Assembly: GCA_002351955.1 (NCBI GenBank)
Contig: DEHO01000036.1
Span: 140,509 to 154,973, forward strand
Reading direction: 5' to 3'
From: Flavobacteriales bacterium UBA2798
Lineage (GTDB): Bacteria; Bacteroidota; Bacteroidia; Flavobacteriales_D; UBA2798
DNA length: 14,465 nucleotides
The notes under the pieces were generated by a model. That model searched no databases. It had not been told where the DNA came from and saw only the letters and a program-made list of their open reading frames with translations. The translations under genes and the position numbers were made by a program. Position 1 is the first letter of the stretch; each line of letters begins with the position of its first letter. Positions 7,501 to 14,465 of the stretch are shown here, one piece after another.

Positions 7501-10500
7501 CCAATCCTGCAAGCACACGACTGTTTCTTTCCAATTTAAGATTACGCAGGACTTCAAAATCAATATCCAATTCGTTTGCCGATGGCCAGATGTCGGTATC
7601 TACTGTTGCACCCCATGGAGTCATGATCAGCGGAAGTTCTACTTCATAAAAGTTCTCCGTAAAGTCAGTTCCCAATCGCACGAAAAGGGTAACATCCTTG
7701 TTGTTGGTGACTTGCTCAGTTAAACTTGTTGTCTCAGCATGAACGAACATTTTTAAACGCTTATAGGAGCGAACATCGAATGCTACGTTTCTGTAACACG
7801 CCCTTCCGTCGCCATCTTCCAATCCACAAACTTCAAACGCCAGCGATTGCTCATTGAGGTTACGAAGATTTGCTGTGGCCACATCTACCTGACGATTAAT
7901 CCCGGGAGGAAGTACATAATTTGTTGGGACACGGTTACCGTTCTCTTCGATATTTACTGCAAACAGGTTAAAGGTTGTGCTGTTGGGGTCTCCCTGAATA
8001 TATTCTCCCGGATCAAGAAGAGAAGGAATGTAAGTTCTCCATTCACCACGAATTAATTCCAAGCGTGCAAATCGTAAAATGAGAGGATTTTGAGCGTTTT
8101 TTACAAACATCCGGATAAATCGAATCGAGCGAAAGTCTGAAATTCCGTTAACAGCTTTTTCATATTTGCGAATGGGAACCTTGAATTGATACCAGGTAAT
8201 TTGTTTGGTGCTTCCATCAGGAAGTGTAACTGTTTTGGTGAGTTTGTCCGTAATGAAATTCTGACCAATCACCATGTCTTGAGGACGCAAACTAATTTTG
8301 TATTGGAAGTAAGACTCTGCCTCACTTAAATTGTTGTCCTGATTGATGTCCTCTACGTTGGGAATAGTAGAGGCACTGGTAGGATAGCCGTCGGAGTTTA
8401 GAGTTTGTGAGAACTCGTTGGTTGGTGAGTTTCCTTCTTGACCGTTATAGCGCTTATAACGCTGCAAAATATTCAGCTGACTTGCATCATAACGATCATC
8501 GCGGTAATAGTTGTAATCATCATTCGATGGATCGTTTTGAATTTGAGTGCGAGCATTAAAGTCAGTTACATTGGCTCCAATCCAATTGTAAAACGACTGG
8601 AAAAATGCTTGCTCTGTTTGCGAGTTTAAACCATCCAGACCGATATCCTGTCGTAAGCGAATACTGGGGTCGCTGCTGTTCTCAAAAGCGTTTACGATGG
8701 GTTGTGTAGTTGCCACCAGTCCCCATACCGTTGTGTCGAGTGTGTTCGGATCGAAGTTGGTTGAAATTGGCAAACCATTTTCAAAGCTTTTGCGTGAATC
8801 TGAAAGGATGTCTTCTGATACATTCCCGAGATTGAAATACAAATCACCACCTGTTACACCAAGATCAGTTGTTGCATCGATATTGAACGGATCCATGAGC
8901 CAAAACTGAATGAATTCAATGTTCGCTAACTCGAAGTCGGTGGTTTGTAGCTGACGCATAATTCCACCCCATCTTGAATCTGGAGCGTTAAGTAATCCGG
9001 TGCCGCTTAAACCTGCAGAATAGGCTGATGGAGATGTGTCGTAATTATAAGGACCTCTTTCACTAGGCCAGAATGCAATATCGAACATTGCGATATTTGT
9101 TGGCTGTCCTTGTGCCAATTGTTTGTTTGGGAATACCTCCTGTTCAAAAATTTGCCGCATCGTGTGGTTCGATTGCATTGGCGAATTTTTAATGTGTTGT
9201 GGTGTCAGATTGTTATTGTTGTAGAAAAGCGGATCTACAACGTGCCAGTTAAACAGTGCGCGATTTTTTCCATAGTCAAGATTGTTGATCAAACTACCTT
9301 CCGGAAACAGATCGGGTTGGCCCTTTGGTACACTGGCAAGTTGCCATTGGGAAAAAGAGCGGATATCAATTGCTGACTGACTTCCTTCAAAATCGTCGAT
9401 ATAGGAGATGCCGTTGATCGCTCTGGCTGTACCGGGGATGATGGTTGCATATTCTGCAGATGCAGACAACATCGATTTTTCCTTTGTAGAAATCAGCGGG
9501 AGTTTATCTACAAGTCGGGTGAGGTAGGGGACTTCCTTTTTGAAACTTCCGTCGAAACCAAGCATTGTATTGCTCACTGGCTCATCTCCAATATTTATTT
9601 TTTGAGTAAGCGGACGCTCTGTCATATTTAGAACGGTTGCTCCGAGACTTGCGTCCTTGCTTAACCTGTAATCAAACCGTGTTCCGAGCATTGTCTTCGT
9701 TAGCATGCTAAACAATGTGTTGCTTTCTACTGAAATGCGAATTGGCGTTTGCGATTCAAGTAATCCGGTATTAATAATTCTTACACGACCAAGATTATAG
9801 TCAACCGTATAATCACTGTTCTCAACTAAAGTTCTACCACCCGCAGTAACGGTAACCGCACCTTGCGGAATATTTAATGCGTTAAGTGAAATTTCACTAC
9901 TGGTTGATGATTGGTACCTTCCTTTTATTTTGAAACGATTCAACTGTGGAATCTGCTGTGCCGCAGTTTTTGTAGAATCATAAAGTGGTTGGTAGACAAT
10001 CGTATTTACAACAGTGGGGTCAACACCGGCAACGAGAAGTTTATTTCTAAGTGTTCCGCCAAAAGGCTCAACAGTGGTAAATATAACTCTACCATTTGTT
10101 GCATTTATTGTCCCCCCTCCATTGGCTTTGTTTCCCGAGAAAGTTAGCGGCATAAAATCGAAAACACCATCGGGGAAGGGATTGTTATTGGGATCGAATT
10201 TATCGAGGTTGAGTAATTGAATGATGGGGATATTATCTACTCCTGGCTGTGGAATGAAATTGATGTCAACGCTGGTTGCAGGATTGTTGTACCAGATGTC
10301 TAACCTAAAATTATCGCGGTTCACCTGGTATGCACCGAGAGAATAAATGTTTTTCATCATCAAATCCCACCTTTTGTAGATCGGATTGGTAACGGTTCCT
10401 TTCAAAAGTTTCAATACAAGTGCATCCTGACCTGCAACCCCATCGGTTGAAAATTCGCCTACCTGGTATGTTTGTCCCTGATAGGTATATTGAAATGCAA

Positions 10501-11899
10501 CAGCCAGCACTTCATCATTGTTGAGCGGCTGATTGAGTGTTACAAATCCCAACATGGGATTGAATTGGAATTCCTGATCGGTAAGTTTACGTGCGTTCTG
10601 TACTTTTTCGTAATGCACAGCTTGTTGAAAAGGTCCGGGTGATGTTACTACGGCATTTAATGCTGCGGTAGCATTGTTAAATCCGCGAATATTGGGGTTA
10701 GCAGAAGCAAATGCATAAATGCCGTTGGCTTCATTTCTGGGCAAGGTGCCGTTGATTGCATTGGGAGCACCTTCAAAAATGGACGTTTCTCCAAGGTCGG
10801 CAAAAGCGATAATGTTTCGGGTATTATCAACAGTGTTGTTGGTGTTGGTTACCCAAACTTCCATACGGGTAATGTTAACCTGAGAGGCAACCTGAGGTAA
10901 GGCTGCCATCGCATTATCAAAAGTATTTCTGAAGAAGTGAGAGGTGAAATAGTGCTTATTGGCTTCGTAATTATCTGCTGTTAATTCGAAATTACTGACT
11001 TGTGCGCCTCCTGAAACTTCTACTTCAGTACGTTTACCTTTCTGCTGCGAGAAAACAGTTGTTGCCGTAAGTTTTCCAAATTTTAATTGTGTTTTAATTC
11101 CAAAAAGCGATCGGCTTCCTGTGATAAGGGAACCGGTTAATGGAAGTTGAACGTTACCTGCTTCAATACTTTGAATGATCTCATCTTCATCGCCTTTGTA
11201 TTCAAGCTTCATTTGATTTTCAAAATCAAAAGTTGCCTGTGTGTTATAAGAGGTGTTTAGTTTTAGTTTATTACCAATTGTTCCAACAACATTTAACTGA
11301 ATACGCTGATCAAAATCGAATACAGTGATCTTCCGTTGCTTTTCCGGTATTTGCGGATTTTCGGTTTTGGATGTGTTGATTCCAAATCGCAGCTCTGCAG
11401 TTCCGGATGGTTTAATGTCAATAAAATCGCTACCGAACATTCCTCCTTCAGCTTTTGGTTTGAGAAAGGGTATGTCGGCACCACCAGGTTTTTTGCCATA
11501 TTCTTCTGAAAGATCCTGCCATCCTTTTTGCAGGGCTTTTTCCATATCGTAGTCAAGGTATTCTTCCAGTGTCATACTGCTTGATGGCTGATAGGGTATG
11601 GAATTTCCTACCTGATAGTTAAAGTTGTATGTTCCGTTAGTTGGATCGTAAACTACACTGTCCGAAAAATTAAGCGGATTTTGAAGGTTAACATTACTTG
11701 AGTTGCCGGAATTGCTGCTATTGGGTGGGTAAATAGGGTAGGGAAGATTAACGGTTGGAGAGTCAGCCACAGGTGGCCCAACAAATCGGCTTACGATATT
11801 CCCTTTAAAAACGGTATTAGCGAACGCAATAAGAAATAGTCCTATAAGTGAAGAACCTATAGTTAGAACCGTTTTTCTTATGGTTGTTGTTGCGCTCAA
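4565..11899 (-). CDS. sprA: SprA/Sov, outer-membrane translocon of the type IX secretion system
   Basis: SprA forms the giant single-chain beta-barrel through which type IX cargo (adhesins, enzymes, gliding proteins) crosses the outer membrane; the Flavobacterium johnsoniae protein has a known 36-strand structure. At 2,444 residues this one is full length. An N-terminal hydrophobic signal (about 10-28) is followed by the Asn/Pro-rich start of the mature protein, then long stretches of alternating barrel strands. Recognised family segments include M-T-L-E-E-Y-L near 110, Y-I-D-D-F-E-G-S near 835 and W-I-N-E-L-R-L-T-D-F near 1530. A Lys/Ser/Thr/Gly-rich linker sits at about 1920-1959. The protein ends on a strand (I-R-F-T-L), as outer-membrane barrels usually do. 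The start is TTG: the ruvA stop codon is in frame just upstream, and the first in-frame ATG is near residue 109, so only TTG 11899 keeps the signal peptide. A GGA lies 4 bases before it. It starts 15 bases after ruvA. No other type IX gene is in the window. Confidence 0.97.
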   Translation of the reverse strand: MSATTTIRKTVLTIGSSLIGLFLIAFANTVFKGNIVSRFVGPPVADSPTVNLPYPIYPPNSSNSGNSSNVNLQNPLNFSDSVVYDPTNGTYNFNYQVGNSIPYQPSSSMTLEEYLDYDMEKALQKGWQDLSEEYGKKPGGADIPFLKPKAEGGMFGSDFIDIKPSGTAELRFGINTSKTENPQIPEKQRKITVFDFDQRIQLNVVGTIGNKLKLNTSYNTQATFDFENQMKLEYKGDEDEIIQSIEAGNVQLPLTGSLITGSRSLFGIKTQLKFGKLTATTVFSQQKGKRTEVEVSGGAQVSNFELTADNYEANKHYFTSHFFRNTFDNAMAALPQVASQVNITRMEVWVTNTNNTVDNTRNIIAFADLGETSIFEGAPNAINGTLPRNEANGIYAFASANPNIRGFNNATAALNAVVTSPGPFQQAVHYEKVQNARKLTDQEFQFNPMLGFVTLNQPLNNDEVLAVAFQYTYQGQTYQVGEFSTDGVAGQDALVLKLLKGTVTNPIYKRWDLMMKNIYSLGAYQVNRDNFRLDIWYNNPATSVDINFIPQPGVDNIPIIQLLNLDKFDPNNNPFPDGVFDFMPLTFSGNKANGGGTINATNGRVIFTTVEPFGGTLRNKLLVAGVDPTVVNTIVYQPLYDSTKTAAQQIPQLNRFKIKGRYQSSTSSEISLNALNIPQGAVTVTAGGRTLVENSDYTVDYNLGRVRIINTGLLESQTPIRISVESNTLFSMLTKTMLGTRFDYRLSKDASLGATVLNMTERPLTQKINIGDEPVSNTMLGFDGSFKKEVPYLTRLVDKLPLISTKEKSMLSASAEYATIIPGTARAINGISYIDDFEGSQSAIDIRSFSQWQLASVPKGQPDLFPEGSLINNLDYGKNRALFNWHVVDPLFYNNNNLTPQHIKNSPMQSNHTMRQIFEQEVFPNKQLAQGQPTNIAMFDIAFWPSERGPYNYDTSPSAYSAGLSGTGLLNAPDSRWGGIMRQLQTTDFELANIEFIQFWLMDPFNIDATTDLGVTGGDLYFNLGNVSEDILSDSRKSFENGLPISTNFDPNTLDTTVWGLVATTQPIVNAFENSSDPSIRLRQDIGLDGLNSQTEQAFFQSFYNWIGANVTDFNARTQIQNDPSNDDYNYYRDDRYDASQLNILQRYKRYNGQEGNSPTNEFSQTLNSDGYPTSASTIPNVEDINQDNNLSEAESYFQYKISLRPQDMVIGQNFITDKLTKTVTLPDGSTKQITWYQFKVPIRKYEKAVNGISDFRSIRFIRMFVKNAQNPLILRFARLELIRGEWRTYIPSLLDPGEYIQGDPNSTTFNLFAVNIEENGNRVPTNYVLPPGINRQVDVATANLRNLNEQSLAFEVCGLEDGDGRACYRNVAFDVRSYKRLKMFVHAETTSLTEQVTNNKDVTLFVRLGTDFTENFYEVELPLIMTPWGATVDTDIWPSANELDIDFEVLRNLKLERNSRVLAGLAANNQLFIRNDPGYPDRLIKIIGNPNLQGLKVVMIGVRNPNKNTNPWDASDNGTAKCFEVWINELRLTDFDQQGGWAAMGRVNANFADFAQVALSGNYSTPYWGSIEKKVSERQRETRYGWDGSSSFELGKFFPEKWGIRIPMFLGYSQTIIKPQFDPLNPDIPFNDLPSDQQAISKQKVIDYTQRKSINFSNVRKERTGGKKAHFYDIENWSATYSFSETYKRDINTEYNISKSIRGGLNYNFNATPKSWEPFKSNKLIGKSKWFTIIKDINISKGPKLVAFRNDLNRTYNAYQIRNNFDGIVFPTYNKNFIWVRAYDFKYDLSKNIKFDFGANNNAVVGEPLGRVDRQYRDEYQVFKDSVMQSLRSFGINKMYNHTGNVNITWPINKIPALDWITLTTRYSASYEWQRAPFGQDTLGNTVQNSRNVNWNAQLNFNTLYNKVPYFKKVNQKLQGSGGAKPGGKPSTNSKETPKEGKDGKTSSDSTKKEKKEPLFTVGENIARVVMSVKTLSLTYSTTDGIMMPGFGQTNSVLGMDNQWNSPGLGFVAGKQNKDLFGRESDWGNGYNDYAMYAADQGWLVKNQFLNAQYTANHTKNLSARTSLEPLTGLRIELNADKNQTENYNTFFRWFDTLNGAPFFDYTAQNPMTQGMLSMSMNTWKTAFIGNGENNSSPVFSNFRDIRSEASQLFASGNPNSSLLSSSETGYAGGYGSTQQDVMNTSFIAAYSGKKVDQIGSNPFALRPAPNWRVTFDPMAKSKIKFLKKWFKSFSISHGYRSTMTISNYTTNLLGTRDTQGNMDATDISGNFINPRQISMITISEQFSPLINIDMTWNLKNRGKPGGLITKVELKRDRNLSLSLVNNQVTEVRGAEFVIGSGYRFNNLKLPFNIGGKPTESDLNCRIDLSVRNNVTYTRKVVENQNQATAGQRIVSIKSSADYAISSKLTIRFFYDKVLNRPVISTSFPTSNTNSGIAIRFTL
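6024..6141 (-). other. Low-complexity Lys/Ser/Thr/Gly linker inside SprA
   Basis: About 40 residues (roughly 1920-1959 of SprA) consist almost only of Lys, Gly, Ser, Thr, Pro and Glu and contain no aromatic residue until the end. They break a long run of barrel-like strands and are followed by a helix-like segment (E-N-I-A-R-V-V-M-S-V) and then T-Y-S-T-T-D-G. It is probably a disordered loop on one face of the barrel. From memory, other SprA proteins also have a charged, poorly conserved linker near here, so this is likely a variable family feature rather than an insertion. Confidence 0.55.
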
Positions 11900-11914
11900 G
11901 TCCGTTAAAAAGTG

Positions 11915-12487
11915 TTAAAGGTTTTTTAAAGCCAGCTTAATTAACTGCTCTACGGGGAGATTATTATCAGTGGCCAAAACTTTATCTACTGCCTTTTCGG
12001 CTTGTGCCTTATCAAAGCCAAGGGTTACCATAGCCCCCAAGGCCTCTTGTCGAAGCACTCCTCCAGGTTGATTGCCAGCAAGTTCTATCTTTTCGATTTT
12101 GCCTGAAAGATCAACAATAATGCGCTGGGCTGTTTTGGCTCCGATACCTTTAATTTTCTGGAAAGCAGATACATTGCTCATCGCAATGGCTTGTTGTACT
12201 TCATCCGGACCAAGTGATGAAAGAACCATTCGGGCAGTGCTTGCCCCAACTCCGGATACGCTTAATAGGGATCTGAATACGGAACGTTCTTCTTTTGTGC
12301 TGAAGCCAAACAGGAGGTGTGCATCTTCACGGATAACCTGATGGGTGTACAAGGATACATTTTCATCTTTTCCAATCTGACTGAAAGTGTTGAGAGAAAT
12401 ATGCAGAAGGTAACCTATTCCGTTTGCTTCTATAACTACATAAGCAGGGTTTTTTTCAGTGAGCCTGCCTTTGATGAATTCGATCAT
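11915..12487 (-). CDS. ruvA: Holliday junction branch migration complex subunit RuvA
   Basis: RuvA binds four-way DNA junctions as a tetramer and loads the RuvB motor for branch migration during recombinational repair. The 190-residue protein has all three domains. The N-terminal OB fold is at about 1-62 and includes the acidic-pin pair Glu54-Asp55 in R-E-D-A-H-L-L-F-G-F. Two helix-hairpin-helix motifs follow (S-G-V-G at 78-81 and K-G-I-G at 113-116). A short linker then leads to the RuvB-contacting C-terminal domain (about 143-190). The ATG directly follows the maeB stop codon (TAA-ATG, no gap), so translation is probably coupled. It lies 15 bases before sprA. RuvB and RuvC are not nearby, which is common in Bacteroidetes. 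Confidence 0.97.
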   Translation of the reverse strand: MIEFIKGRLTEKNPAYVVIEANGIGYLLHISLNTFSQIGKDENVSLYTHQVIREDAHLLFGFSTKEERSVFRSLLSVSGVGASTARMVLSSLGPDEVQQAIAMSNVSAFQKIKGIGAKTAQRIIVDLSGKIEKIELAGNQPGGVLRQEALGAMVTLGFDKAQAEKAVDKVLATDNNLPVEQLIKLALKNL

Positions 12488-14465
12488 TTACTTTTTACTT
12501 TTTGTTTGTGCATCCACCACTGCAATTTTCACCATGTTTACAATTTCTCTTACCGAGCAACCAATCTGTAATACATGAAACGACTTGCGCATACCCAGGA
12601 GGATGGGTCCAATAACTTCTGCATTGGTCATTTCCTGAATCATTTTATAGGCAATGTTTCCAGATGCCAGATTCGGGAAAATGAATGTATTGGGCTTTGA
12701 ACCATTCAGATCGGAGAATGGAAAAAACTCCTGCAGCAAATCCTGATTTAAGGCAAAATTAGCCTGCATTTCTCCGTCAACAATAAGGTTCGGATGTTCC
12801 TTGTGCAGAATCGAAACGGCTTTGCGCATTTTATCAGGGTCGTCGCCATTTGCTGATCCGAAATTGGAATAGCTCAACATAGCAATTCTTGGGGTGATGC
12901 GGAAATTGCGAACAGCCTTTGCTACCATCAATGTAATGTCAACAATCTCTTCGGCATTCGGACTGTGATTAACAGTGGTATCAGCAAAAAATACTGGTCC
13001 GTCTTTTGTAAAAATCACATACATACCTGCTACCCGCTCTACATCGTCTGCTGTTCCGATGATTTGAAGTGAGGGGCGAATAACTTCCTTGTAACTTCTG
13101 CTTATACCGCTAATCAAGGCGTCTGCTTCACCAACTTCAACCATCATTGCGCCGAAATGATTGCGTTCACGCATTGCCTTTTGCGCTTCGAACAAGGTCA
13201 TTCCTTTTCGCTGACGTTTTTTGAATAGAAGCTCTCCGTATTTTACTCTGCGTTCGTACTCAGAAGCATCTTTTGGGTCAATAATCTCTGCATCTTCAAG
13301 ATCCAACGAATACTCTTCGATGAGTCCGCGAATTTTCTTTGCATCTCCCAATAAAATTGGAGTGGCAATTCCTTCGTCGGAAGCGATTTGAGCAGCTTTA
13401 AGAATCTTATAATTATCGCCTTCTGCAAATACAATACGCTTCGGGTTTTTACTTGCTTTTTCAGAAATGCTTCGAAGCAATTTATTGGCATGCCCGGTCT
13501 TTTTCTGGAGCTCTTCGATGTAGGCATCAATGTCCTTCATTGGTTCTTTAGCGACACCCGAATCAACAGCTGCTTTAGCAACTGCAGGAGCAACGGTCCA
13601 CAATAAGCGTGGATCCAGCGGTTTTGGAATTATGTTTTCTCTGCCAAAGCTGATGTTTTTCTCACCATAAGCTTCATTTACTTCTTCCGGAACGGGTTCT
13701 TTTGCCAGCTCAGCAATTGCCCTGACAGCAGCAAGCTTCATTTCCTCGTTGATCTTGGTCGCTCTTACGTCAAGCGCGCCTCTGAATATATAAGGAAACC
13801 CTAATACATTGTTTACCTGATTAGGTTGGTCAGAACGTCCTGTTGCAACGATTACATCTTCACGGGCAGTTTTAGCTTCTTTATAGGAAATTTCAGGGTC
13901 TGGATTTGCAAGGGCAAAAACAATTGGATTTTTCGCCATCGACTTTACCATTTCCTTTGAAAGAATATTTCCCTTGGAAAGCCCAAGAAAAACATCTGCG
14001 TCTTCCATCGCTTCTTCAAGTGAATTCACTTTTCGGGCACTTGCAAAAAATGATTTATGCTCGTCAAGGTCCTTTCTGTTTTTGGTTATCGGCCCTTTAG
14101 AATCGACCATTAAAATGTTTTCTTTTTTTGCTCCTAATGAAACATAGAGCTTTGCACAGGAAATCGCTGCAGCTCCTGCTCCGTTGACAACAATTTTTAC
14201 TTTACTGATCTTTTTCCCGGCCAACTCCAATGCATTTAATAGCGCTGCTCCGGAAATAATAGCTGTACCGTGCTGATCGTCGTGCATGATTGGAATGTCG
14301 AGTTCTTCCTTTAAGCGTCGTTCTATTTCAAAACATTCAGGTGCTTTAATGTCTTCAAGGTTAATACCCCCAAAAGTTGGAGCAATTGCCTTAACTACTT
14401 TTACAAAAGCATCAACATCTGTCTCATCAATTTCAATGTCAAAAACATCAATGTCTGCATAGATT
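12488..14465 (-). CDS. maeB: NADP-dependent malic enzyme, MaeB type (5' end outside window)
   Basis: MaeB converts malate to pyruvate and CO2 with reduction of NADP, supplying NADPH and pyruvate; it is cytoplasmic. The frame is open to the window edge, giving 658 visible residues of an expected 750-760, so roughly 100 N-terminal residues (with part of the catalytic site) are missing. The ATG at 14287 is internal: the codons before it encode family sequence such as A-P-T-F-G-G-I-N-L-E-D-I and A-P-E-C-F-E-I-E. The metal-binding Glu-Asp pair lies at 14351-14356, the H-D-D-Q-H-G-T motif starts at the Met of 14287, and the nucleotide-binding G-A-G-A-A-A is near 14165-14182. A phosphotransacetylase-like domain (about 13430-12520) follows; in MaeB enzymes it is thought to act as an acetyl-CoA-sensing regulatory domain rather than as an active transferase. 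ruvA follows directly. Confidence 0.96.
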   Translation of the reverse strand, partial: IYADIDVFDIEIDETDVDAFVKVVKAIAPTFGGINLEDIKAPECFEIERRLKEELDIPIMHDDQHGTAIISGAALLNALELAGKKISKVKIVVNGAGAAAISCAKLYVSLGAKKENILMVDSKGPITKNRKDLDEHKSFFASARKVNSLEEAMEDADVFLGLSKGNILSKEMVKSMAKNPIVFALANPDPEISYKEAKTAREDVIVATGRSDQPNQVNNVLGFPYIFRGALDVRATKINEEMKLAAVRAIAELAKEPVPEEVNEAYGEKNISFGRENIIPKPLDPRLLWTVAPAVAKAAVDSGVAKEPMKDIDAYIEELQKKTGHANKLLRSISEKASKNPKRIVFAEGDNYKILKAAQIASDEGIATPILLGDAKKIRGLIEEYSLDLEDAEIIDPKDASEYERRVKYGELLFKKRQRKGMTLFEAQKAMRERNHFGAMMVEVGEADALISGISRSYKEVIRPSLQIIGTADDVERVAGMYVIFTKDGPVFFADTTVNHSPNAEEIVDITLMVAKAVRNFRITPRIAMLSYSNFGSANGDDPDKMRKAVSILHKEHPNLIVDGEMQANFALNQDLLQEFFPFSDLNGSKPNTFIFPNLASGNIAYKMIQEMTNAEVIGPILLGMRKSFHVLQIGCSVREIVNMVKIAVVDAQTKSKK

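Noticed and set aside
5397..11556. Many short open frames on both strands across sprA
   Set aside because: They are all shorter than 90 codons, lie inside a certain gene, and show no domain or independent start signals.
14285..14287. ATG as the true start of maeB
   Set aside because: The 59 codons upstream encode conserved malic enzyme sequence, including the metal-binding Glu-Asp.
1..14465. CRISPR arrays, tRNA/rRNA genes, insertion sequences, phage or defence genes
   Set aside because: No direct-repeat array, tRNA-like fold, transposase or terminal inverted repeats were seen; coding sequence covers almost the whole window.

Overview
The window looks like a chromosomal core region of a Bacteroidota (Bacteroidetes) bacterium. 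The main reason is a complete, 2,444-residue SprA/Sov, the giant outer-membrane translocon of the type IX secretion system, which is found only in this phylum. Other signs agree: a Bacteroidetes-style TonB with a proline tract and an acidic spacer, weak or absent Shine-Dalgarno sequences, two candidate promoters resembling the TAnnTTTG / TTTG pattern, and a signal peptide ending A-D-A before Gln. The exact genus cannot be told from the sequence.

Left part, plus strand (1-2980): the 3' end of coxB (cytochrome c oxidase subunit II, CuA domain), then complete ctaD (subunit I, an A1-type haem-copper oxidase with D- and K-channel residues present), then a 206-residue exported protein of unknown function, probably a small outer-membrane beta-barrel. 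A strong hairpin plus T-run separates ctaD from the third gene, and that gene's best start codon begins directly at the end of the T-run. A second hairpin holds the ctaD stop codon in its loop and could pair alternatively with the terminator arm.

Right part, minus strand (14465 down to 3025): maeB (malic enzyme with phosphotransacetylase-like domain, 5' end cut by the window edge) - ruvA - sprA - gcvH - vanZ-like - tonB. The gaps are 0, 15, 37, 3 and 60 bases, so at least maeB-ruvA-sprA and gcvH-vanZ look co-transcribed. The two convergent gene sets meet at a bidirectional hairpin terminator (2979-3008).

The genes do not form one pathway. They cover aerobic respiration (coxB, ctaD), carbon metabolism (maeB, gcvH), recombination (ruvA), protein secretion and gliding (sprA) and outer-membrane energisation (tonB). 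No mobile element, CRISPR array, rRNA, tRNA or horizontally acquired island was seen, and nearly every base is coding. I found no clear new biological system. The items most worth a second look are the overlapping RNA hairpins at the ctaD/exported-protein junction, the uncharacterised exported protein, the TTG start of sprA, and the fixed company that sprA keeps.
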